Source of the DNA: Pezizomycotina sp. ARF18 | Taxonomy: Eukaryota; Ascomycota | DNA length: 34,992 bases | Assembly (NCBI GenBank): GCA_002224055.1 | Contig: AZLU01000079.1 | Location: 1 to 34,992, forward strand | Reading direction: 5' to 3' | Part shown: in pieces, positions 9,909 to 18,539 of the stretch | Position numbering within the stretch: position 1 is the first letter of the stretch | How the letters are laid out: each line of letters starts with the position of its first letter | Program-made: the position numbers and the translations under genes | The notes under the pieces: generated by a model | What the model was told of the DNA's origin: nothing | Database searches by the model: none | The model's input: the letters and a program-made list of their open reading frames with translations, nothing else

Positions 9909-12900
9909 TTAGTCGTCCTCGGACGAAGACTTTTCTCCTCCGCTGGATTGATGAGATACTTCGGCAGTGCTAATTTTTTCCGCGACCGTCGTTCCGGGTG
10001 CTTGAGCGGTAGCAGAGACAAGCTTCTGGGTGGTGGCGACGAAATCGGAAAAGTCAACGACTAGGTTGGTGTCAAGGTCCAGCCCCATGCCATCCGCCTC
10101 TTCAGGCACCGCGGCAAGTGTTTTACCGTTGCTTACCTGACCAGCACCATCAGGGAGTATGTATTGACGTTGGGTCTGGGGCTCGTTGGGATTATATCGC
10201 TCCACAAACTGGACGTGCCGTCCGCTCCACTTTTAGCCTCGTCGTACACGGCAAAGAGTGGTGGAGGGCTGCTAGGCATGGGTTGATCCGAAGTCAGCAG
10301 TGAATCGCCCATCGCGGGGAAATCCAAGTCCGTAAAGATGTCATCCGTCATGTTCACATTTCTCGAGCACGCGTGAAGTGTTCGGATCGTTGGACCTGGT
10401 CCACTCATTGATAAGCTCCAGCATGATTTCTCCAGACGCTGGACTCATCAGCTTGGGCGGCGTCCCAAGGAACTTGCTGCCATTGGGATTGCTAGTAGCT
10501 GGCCGGAGTGAAACTAGCAAATATCGAGGATCGCCAGGGAGACGGACTACCGGTAGAAGCGACCCAAGTCCTGGAGTAAATTTTACTGGCGTCTTAAACT
10601 CGGTTGATCCACCACCGGCTTGAGGCTAGGTGTTGTAGGTCTGGCCAATCCATCAGCAAATTCACCAGAATCATCCTTATTTTCGGTGTATTGGCTTCCT
10701 GCAAGACCCTCGCGAGTTCTTCCTCCCAATCCATCTCTTCTCCCTCCGATGGTGCAAGTTCTCCTTATCAAGTGCTTCCTCGGCATCCAATCCGAACGTG
10801 CTGATTCTCTGGCACCCTTGCATCAAGGCCTTTGGAAGATTTCTTTCGCTTGGGAATAAAACCCGTCGGGTGTTGAGAGACGGCTAACGAGGTTGATAGG
10901 GTCGTAAGAGGTGCCCATGGCATAGACTCGACTGGATCCTCCGCAGGCTCCTATTGATTGCCTCCTTCCATTCTTTGTTTGCGAACGTTCGGGTTCGGGT
11001 GTCAGTGGGCGGCCGGATTGTGGTTCCGTCACTGATATCACGCGCAGCATTAAAAGAATCCAAAGATATAAACACCGAACTCCTTTTCGTAGCTCTGCAG
11101 GGTCGCTTGGGATGCCACCTTGTCCATCGCCGGTTCTTCTTCCTGATCGTGGCTTGCGGGTCGGTTTGGCTGGTCATTTGAAGACTCTCCAAACTTCTCC
11201 GGCCTCATAGTTTTGTGATCTCTCCCAAAGGCCGCAAGCTATTTTGGAATTAAGGAGAAAATTATCAGCTAAAAAGTTCTTTACCTCCCGTAGGGGCGAT
11301 GTCAACTTAAGAGTAAATGGAGAGGGACTTGACTTACGATTGCAAAGCTGCACCTCATGTTCCTTTTCTTCTCCAGTGTCTGGATCCTTCGTTACGACCT
11401 TGGCCTTTCTCCACGTTGGCGTCTCGATTGCACCACAGTGCTCACAGTGTTCGGCAGTTCACCGGCCGCGATCTTCGCACGCACTGCCGAGCGATGCGTT
11501 CCTTGTAATGTACTTGGCGCGTGGTTTTTCTCTTCAGGATTCTTCTTGCTACCCGAAGACGGCCACGTTTCCTCTTCACGGCAGCATCGCCTGCTGGAGC
11601 TGGAGCTGCACCATCCACCAACGGTGGAGCCGCAGCATCGGATTGAGGAGCACCATCCGATGGTGGAGAGCATCGGAATTTCCTACGGATCAGAATCAGG
11701 GGGGCCTTCCTCTTCCGCGCTTCTTGACAATGGCTGCTTGTCTTTGGTGAGCTTGTAGTCACCCGGTTTGGGAGCCGAGTAGTTGTACATCGTCGGTGCA
11801 GACATCGTATCCGAATGTTCAACGCTATGTTCTCGCGCTGGTGCGCCTTGCGCTGATGATGACGAGGCGTTTGATTGCGTCAATGACGATTTGATGCCGC
11901 TGCAATGGAGTTTCCTATATCTGCAGGAGAATGCCGCGGACTGCGTTTTTTGCACCTGCGTTGTCGCTATCGTCGCACTTGGGCGGTATTCCCTAGTGCT
12001 CCAGAATCAGCTTCTTAGCAGGCGATGTCGGCCCTGGAGGGATGGATTCGCCTCTTTCCTCCTCTTCAACTTCCTCCGTGATAGTGGCGGTGGTGACGAC
12101 CCGATGAATAACGAATCAACGTCAGATGCTTCGTCGGGTATGGGTTATTCTCGTGTCAGAATATACAGGAGTCAATACAATGTTTCGTTCCTTTGTAAGT
12201 CGACCGATGGCGGCGGCGGTGCTAATGAATTCCTACCATCCGGAGAATACCGAGAGTGCTCGCAGTCCACGTCTCTGTGTCAGGTGGCGGTGACGTAAGA
12301 ACATTCCGGGTAGGATTTCCGGCGAGGGCTGAGAAGCTGGGTTAGATGACAGGAGGAGGGGGCGGAGGGAGGAGTTATAGGCTCCTTCGGCAATTGTTGC
12401 CGAACAGCTTCCGCGACAGACAGAGCTGGCGATGGAACGGCGGCGATTTGGCTGACTTTTTCTGCTTTGCAGGTTCGGAAACGGTTCGAGATAATGAGGA
12501 ATCTTGCCCGCCTCGGAGCCAGATTGCTGGTTATGATTGGGTTCTTGCGCGGCCGTCCAGGACCCGCAGAGGAATTACTCCTCTTAACCCACCATTCGTT
12601 TTCCTTTTTTGGTTGGAGGCTGCGCTTGGTCATCCGTGCATGAGTCATTTGCTTCTGCGTGCTGCGGAGGCGCGGTCTGTGCAGATGAGCCAGCTTTCGC
12701 AGGTGCCGGGGGTGGAGGATTCGTATTTGCGGTGGATGCTGCTGCTGTTGCCGCTGGCGCTGCGGGTTGTGTTGGGGTGTGGGTGAGCAGCTGCTGGATG
12801 CGAAGGCGGCGGAGGTGCATGTAATTGGTTGATGTTGCGGGGGCGGCTGCGAAGGAGGCATCCCGTATTGGTGGGAAGGATGAGGGGGTTGTGGTGGTGG

Positions 12901-13968
12901 CGGTTGCTGTTGAGGGTGTTGGTAACCATGACCGTGCGGATATGGGGGCGGGTAATTGTGATACCATGTGGAGGGCCTATATTTGCGCCAGGATGTCCCG
13001 GTGGCGGCTGCCCATAAGGGGAGTAATGCCCACTAGAACTTGGGACATCGGAGAATGCATTATAGGAGGATTGTGCCTCGGTGGGCCCCGGGATCTGGCC
13101 TTGGCCGCCCATGACTACACTGTTCGTCCACCAGCTAGCAACATCCATCCCCTGCGGCATATTCTTCGAGATCGACGACAGCTGATTCATATGACTAACA
13201 TAGTCAGACTGTTTGAGGGCTGGTACGCGGCATAATCTCATCCTCACTTCCAACGTCTCCCGTACATCTCCCGCGAACAATCCGAGCAAAAACTTTTCTG
13301 AACCCTGCCGGTAACGAGCCGGTTCGCTTGTGCCGACGTGAGTGACTCTGCGCTCGGAGGTTGAGACCATTCAGAGAAGGCAATGACAGAACCCACGACA
13401 ATAGACCCAATCCTATAGGGGAGTGTCGGTTCGGAATAGTCAAAAGGCGTACACGGAGTAGTCGAACCTTGGTGGTGCAATATTCCGGACTATGAGAAGA
13501 CAAGAGAATGAGTCAAAAAACGCATTTGTGACCAGTGGAAGGAACCTGCATAAAAGTCCACAAATGCATGTCCAGGTGACTGACCTCGAAATAAGCAATG
13601 TTTAGTACGCAAGTTTTTCAGATCCACCAGACCAATCGGTGTGTCTCCTCCGTCCAAAGAGCAACACGAACTTGTGCACGTCCTTAGCTCTGGCCAGACA
13701 GTTCGGAAGTGATTCATCTAAGCTGTAAAGTACTTTCACTACAAATACCAAAAAAGGTGATTAGCATGCAACGTCCCAACCCATTGAGTCTATCCCACAG
13801 AGAGAAAAAAGAACAAAAAAACGGTGGTCCATTTCTTTACGTCGCATCGGCCGTAGCGGTGACAGTCCTGGGGATTTTGTCCACCTCCAGAGCATGCCGC
13901 CGCTCTTCGACGACTCGTGAGTCGACGAGGAAGAGGCGGGGCAGCGGTTGTTTAGAAACCTTTGGCAT
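9909..13968 (-). CDS. Ams2-type GATA zinc-finger factor with AT-hooks
   Basis: A large nuclear factor with an atypical GATA finger. The finger begins CEHCGAIETPTWRK (about 11446), has a long acidic/basic loop, and closes LCNPCGLW across an intron (11337-11239), followed by HKTMRPEKFG. That combination recalls fission yeast Ams2 and its filamentous-fungal relatives, which control histone genes and CENP-A loading; the function here is inferred. AT-hook motifs appear as GPGRPRKN (about 12560) and KRKRGRP (about 11570). The likely start is ATG 13968 (MPKVSKQPLPRLFLVDSRVV). The N-terminal region includes TPIGLVDLK and YRIGSIVVGSVIAFSEWS, then a His/Pro/Gln-rich linker (12.6-13.0 kb). The C-terminus is acidic and Ser-rich (end GGEKSSSEDD). 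Introns are visible at 13840-13739 and 13584-13490. More than ten frame breaks, read as missing bases, make the exact protein uncertain. Confidence 0.82.
11230..11446 (-). other. GATA finger split by a 99-nt intron
   Basis: Exon sequence gives C-E-H-C, 30 residues, then C-N. The donor GTAAGT at 11337 and an AATAG acceptor ending at 11239 join C to CT to make Pro, giving C-N-P-C-G-L-W. The canonical spacing in this family is C-X2-C-X17-20-C-X2-C; here it is X30. Confidence 0.85.
13490..13584 (-). other. Intron in the GATA factor N-terminal region
   Basis: The donor GTCAGT (from 13584) and acceptor TCATAG (ending at 13490) are supported because the reading continues into SGILHHQGST and YRIGSIVVGSVIAFSEWS. 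An open frame crossing this interval (GHAFVDFYAGSFHWS) is probably intron read-through. Confidence 0.55.
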
Positions 13969-14723
13969 GGAGGTGTACCGACGACATGAAAATACGGAAA
14001 GACTAGCGACCGGAGATCGTAGTAAATTTATAAAAATTGGATTCCTACGGTCGGTCAACGAACGTTGCTGGAAGAAGATCGATTATTGTGAGAGGGTATC
14101 GAGATGGAAACTATGTTAGATGAAGATGATGGAAAGCCCTTGTTGAATTGGGAGGGAAACCCTCGTAGGTTCCCTTCGTTGATGTTGTCGTGATTTGGTT
14201 GTTTTATTTATTTATTTTTTTTTTTCTGGGGGGGTTTTGTAAATGTAAAAAAAAAATCGCCTAAAATAAAAATAAAAATAATAACAATAATAAGAAATGG
14301 TGGGCGGCGTTTCCTTTATTTACTGCAAGTGGTAATATATATGTGTGTGTGTGTAATATAGTAGCAGTAGCAGACGTGAGAAATTCGCTATGCCAACCAA
14401 CCAAATAACGCGTTGTAGTCTGTAGATACGGCTAAGTCCATAAGCCGTTTCGTTCCTTTTCTTTTTTCAGATCTTTATTACACAGTACAGTACGGCTTTT
14501 CTCAAACAAGAAAGAAGAAACACGGGCGTTTTAAAAGAGAAGCAAAAAAAGAGGTGTTATTGTTATAATAATAATAATAATAATAATATCATCTTTGTCC
14601 TCTTTCTCATCGTCATTCTTTCTCTTGATATCAATGTATAGTATATATAATAGCAATATATACAGCCCGATATGAAAAGGATAGTAAAAGTAAAGTAAAA
14701 CAACAAAGAAGGAACAGCTGCAA

Positions 14724-14756
<33 letters not shown>

Positions 14757-15097
14757 AGAGTGTGAAAGAGAAGAAGAAAAGGAAGAAAAGGAAGAAAGGA
14801 AAAAAAAAAAAAAAAAAAAAGGGAAGGAAAGAGAGTGAAGAGTTTTGTTCGTGCGCCGACCCTAAAGTAATAGTAATTTATTCCAAGTACGGGGTAGTGT
14901 GTTGTTCTTTTGTTCCTCTTCCTTTTCCTTTTTCCCCCTTCCCTTTCCGAATCTGGTTCTTTAAAATTAACTACTACTACTACTACTACTACTTTATCCT
15001 TTGAGGTTTGTCTATCGCTGTCTCCGACGATAATCGTCCCGGGTGACGAGAGAAAGAGAGTGAGAAAGAAAGAGAGAAGGAGAGTAAGAGAAAGAAA

Positions 15098-15130
<33 letters not shown>

Positions 15131-16036
15131 GAGTAGTTCCCGGCAGCGTCTTACACAGTCCTTCTTATAAGAAAGGAAAATAAGACGACAAAACGGCAGA
15201 TTCACAGAGATCACAAACATTAACAAAGAAGATTTCTTTGAGAAAACAACAATAACAAAAGGACATTCCTGGGAGTCAAAAAAAAAAAAAAAAAAAAAAA
15301 AAAAGATAGATGAACAAATAAATATATTTTCATTTCTATATTTTTCAATTTAGACAGGATCGGGAAGTGTAATAGATGGGAATATCTTAATCAATTGTCC
15401 TTATCTGGACGAGTGCGTGTGAAAGGGGAGTAGAGCGTGTTCACAGCTTTGTGCTAAAGGATATTCGAGAGAGAGAGAAAGTCGTGATTTAGAGGCGGTT
15501 GGTTCAACTTGGTTGGTGTAGATAGTAAGTGAAGTGGTGTATATTGCTTTTTTTTAAATTTGCGATATCACCTTCTTTCTAAAATAACCTTCTTTTTTAA
15601 GGTTATATTGGTGGTACTCAAGGCTTAAATGGCGGTGCACGACAAAAAAAAGAGGCCGTGTTTTTTTTTTTCGAGAAGCTCCAAAGTACCATCCTCACCA
15701 ATTCTATAGTAGATCGGTCGGTACATGGAAACTAAACGCGGACTCTCCACAAAATTCTATATATGATTACTTATTTTCATTATTTCGCCAAGGAAAATCA
15801 CATGATTTTTGATATACTCCCCGTTTTGGGCTTAGACTCAGTCACAATTGAAAAATAATCCGGCCCTTTTTTCTTTTTTTTTTTTTTTTTTTTTACTTTT
15901 TTCCGAATAAAAATTATTGAAACTCAAACCTCAAAAACTTTTGTCTTCATCGTCAACCTCTCCACACCTCTCCACACCTCTCCCTCTATTTCCACGCAAA
16001 CGACGATCCAGAACCACTTCTCCAAAACATCAAAAC
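13969..16036. other. Divergent intergenic region rich in microsatellites
   Basis: Separates the minus-strand GATA factor from plus-strand SmD2, so both promoters should lie here. The middle (14.56-15.31 kb) is a block of simple repeats described separately. A GT repeat of a few units lies near 14342, and a T tract at 15874-15894. Just upstream of SmD2, at about 15957-15985, the unit CTCCACACCT is repeated more than twice. No gene is supported. Confidence 0.6.
14566..15304. repeat. Cluster of microsatellites and A tracts
   Basis: Contains an (ATA)n run at about 14566-14588, A tracts at 14725-14754 (30), 14800-14820 (21), 15102-15128 (27) and 15278-15304 (27), an (ACT)n run at about 14971-14993, and purine-rich GAAA/GAGA stretches between them. 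All four long tracts are A on the plus strand. A 231-codon minus-strand frame through the block is just translated repeats. Confidence 0.9.
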
Positions 16037-16697
16037 ATGGCGTACTTTACATTACTCCCTTCCTTCTTACATATCCGCACTGCTATCCTTCTACTCATCG
16101 CAGCAAGTAAAAGAGGCGATATTCTTCTCAACGTGACTCATATACGAAATGATGCTAACGATCCTCACCTGTTTTCCTCCAGTGATCTTGTGAACAAACC
16201 GCGCGCCGAACTCACGTAAGCGAAACCGTCTTCTCTCAACTCTTCCAGATCTCCCTCTGCCTGTGCGTCATTTTGCTAACGAATTTTCTCTTTCCGCCGG
16301 CAGTGAGTACGAAATCACGCAGCTCGAGCAGTACGAGTTCGAAAACGGTCCCCTAAGCATCCTGAAAACGGCCGTCCAGTCACACAACCAGGTCCTCATA
16401 TCCTGCCGCAACAACCGCAAGCTGCTGGCACGCGTCAAGGCCTTCGACAGCACAGCAACATGGTGCTGGAGAACGTAAAGGAGATGTGGACGGAGACACC
16501 CAGGAACTCGCAGGGGAAGAAAGGGAGGCCGGTCAACAAGACAGGTTCATCAGCAAGCTGTGCGTATACACACCGCCCATTCCTACCACCAATCCTCCGT
16601 TACTGCAACCCACTATGTCCGAGGCGAAGCTGATCTCTTTCCTTTTCGTCATAGGTTCCTGCGCGGTGACTCGGTCATATTAGTGCTTCTAAGCTAA
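16037..16697 (+). CDS. SMD2: Core spliceosomal protein SmD2 (four exons)
   Basis: An Sm-ring subunit of U1, U2, U4 and U5 snRNPs in the nucleus. Exon 1 is only ATGGC (16037-16041); exon 2 is 16183-16215 ([11 protein letters not shown]), exon 3 is 16304-16559 and exon 4 is 16655-16697. The Sm1 motif shows in [19 protein letters not shown] and [13 protein letters not shown], then [15 protein letters not shown], and Sm2 in [13 protein letters not shown] before TAA. The product is about 110 residues, the usual length for SmD2. Two missing bases are pinpointed by the invariant sequence: at 16450/16451 (the Arg codon of FDRH) and at 16540/16541 (the Asp codon of NKDRF). For an essential gene these are almost surely sequence errors. 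Exon 1 is an inference from phase: GC joins T to give Ala, as in MAD-type starts of other fungal SmD2 proteins. Confidence 0.93.
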
Positions 16698-17180
16698 AAG
16701 GCGCTCTGCTCGAATTTACTCATTTAACTCTTGTACGGGGCGGTCACTTTTTCTTTTCCTTCTTCCAACGACGTTCTTCCGCTGGATGCGCTGCATCGCA
16801 GGTAGGGTTGGAATGGCATACGCAAGCAGGGTTTACGATACAATGTATATTATAATGATTCTTTTCCCGTTCTCGCAGAAAGAAAAAGTAACACTGCTAT
16901 TTGAACAATGGCGCAAATTTTTCCATGAATCCTTAAAATATCTATGGTGTTTATTACTGATCTTGAATCGGTAACGGTATCGATGTTTCGAATCCTACTA
17001 TGCTTGTGATTCCGTGTGAACACAGCCTTCTTCGGCTGAGCTATAAGTACGCTCTGTGCCTGTCTATTAACAGCTCCAGAAAACTAATCATAATAGCTTT
17101 CTATAGTCCCCTTACTGCTTTATTCCTTCTCCCTCTTTTGTTATTTCTTCTTAACTATTAGGGCACTTTTCTCACCGACC
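16698..17180. other. Intergenic, no gene recognised
   Basis: Short tandem plus-strand genes flank this interval. It contains the SmD2 3' end and probably the promoter of the next gene, with a pyrimidine-rich run before 17160. An unrecognised 62-codon frame at 16786 lacks domain features. An upstream exon of the next gene could hide here, but I cannot support one. Confidence 0.4.
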
Positions 17181-18042
17181 ATGGTACCGCCAGCGAAAAG
17201 CGTCGGAGCTCCAGATCCAGGAACAAAGCTCACAACATTAGATGAGCTCATAGCAACGGCCCGGCTTCTCAAACCGGCGCGCAAGTACGTCTCCAGCCGG
17301 AACGGCGCTACGGTAGCCCAACTCAAAAGGAAGCGCCAGACCCCATGGCGAGCCTGGACGGCAAAGACGTAACGGACCTGCACCTGAATCCGACGCTTCC
17401 GTCTCGAGCTACGACTGGTACCAGTGGTTCTCACTCACATTCGAAGACGACGGCACGAACACCTGCGGCAGCTTCACCACCGACGAATCGGGTGCGAAGG
17501 TAAAAGAAGTACGCGGCCGCGGAAGGTTGAGCTTCGCGGGATCCCAGAAGGTGTTTTATACCGCTGACGTTGAAGAATTTACCATAGCAAACAGTCGAAG
17601 ACAACGATGACAATGATGAAGGGGAGGATTATACTTCAACCTACGCATAACGGCGAAACCGAGTAACATACTCTCGCGGTGGAACGAAAGATAATTTCGG
17701 CGGTTACTACGACGAAACCGAAGCTGAGGAATTAAAGCGTACGTACGATGTCAGGTTAATGCTTTTACGGGCTCGTGGCCGAATTCGAACGGGTACGTGG
17801 AGTACGATTATACTCTGAAATTGGTGACGGATCGGAGTCCGTACCCTGCGGAAGCGCAGGAGGGGCTTCCGAGGCTTCCGAGGGAGGTATGGGAGACTGT
17901 ATCTTTTCGAAGGTGCATGAGAAAGGGGATGATTTTTTTTTTTTTTGAGCATGTGGGTTCTTGTGACAAAAGGAAAGTATTTGAATGGTATGTCCATTTT
18001 GATAGTGGGAATATGCTTAAAGGCTTATTTCTTAATGTGTAA
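17181..18042 (+). CDS. Unrecognised gene, probably coding, frameshifted
   Basis: I do not recognise the product. The interval is richer in GC than its flanks and each frame holds stretches that look like real protein: MVPPAKSVGAPDPGTK and ATARLLKPARKYVSSRNG, then YDWYQWFSLTFEDDGTNTCG, SFAGSQKVFYTADVEEFTIA, an acidic EDNDDNDEGEDY, NFGGYYDETEAEELKRTYDV, and SNGYVEYDYTLKLVTDRSPY. These pass between frames at about 17344, 17390, 17585, 17650 and 17755, the same missing-base pattern seen in the neighbouring genes, so one protein of about 220-260 residues is likely. The end near 18042 is doubtful because the last codons run through a T tract (17932-17946). A small intron cannot be excluded. No signal peptide or transmembrane segment is obvious. 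Confidence 0.45.
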
Positions 18043-18539
18043 TTATATGTGATATCCGTAAGTTTTGTGTTGCTGAAGACTAGAAGAGTGAATTTGGAGA
18101 GGTAAAACTCATACTTGACGTTGAGGTGCAATTACAAGCTTATACCAGTTAACGTTAAAATCTAGCGCCACGCACTATGCTAGTATATACAATGAGAAAT
18201 AAAAGCAACCTCGATGGCCAGTAAGAGAAAATGGCTCGTTATGTGTGAAAGTGGCATCTATCTGGTGTTGTTTTGTAAAGGTAACAGCTTATCATTAATT
18301 ACAATATATATACCAATCTCTTCTAATATCTACATGATTTTTTTTCGCAGATTTATTCGTTCCGTACCTAATAAGTATTGTCAACGACAAGTATTTACAT
18401 CCTGAGTATCTTTTTTTTCTTCGTTTTTTCTTGTTAAGTAGTTATAATTGTACAAAATCCCAATAACCATATATATATGTGGAATAGTCTAGCGTTGGTT
18501 AGTTGCCGACTCCAACTTAATTTCCGCAATCCCTTTTCT
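18043..18539. other. Convergent intergenic region
   Basis: Lies between the 3' ends of two convergent genes. It is AT-rich, with short TATA-type runs near 18470. Nothing coding is seen; it should hold both 3' untranslated regions and polyadenylation signals. Confidence 0.5.

Noticed and set aside
12346-13235. Gly/Val-rich plus-strand frames
   Set aside because: Shadows of the His/Pro/Gln-rich linker of the minus-strand GATA factor.
13493-13590. Peptide GHAFVDFYAGSFHWSQ as part of the GATA factor
   Set aside because: It lies within a well-formed intron (GTCAGT...TCATAG) and is better explained as read-through.
13709-14119. 136-codon plus-strand frame with a hydrophobic segment
   Set aside because: It overlaps the probable first exons of the minus-strand GATA factor (13968-13841 and 13738 onward), which fit better.
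14531-15226. 231-codon minus-strand open frame
   Set aside because: It is almost wholly translated A tracts and microsatellites (runs of Phe, Leu, Val, Ile) with no domain.
16785-17060. Possible tRNA or small RNA because of TTCGAATCC-like text near 16986
   Set aside because: No matching acceptor stem, D arm or anticodon arm could be drawn around it.
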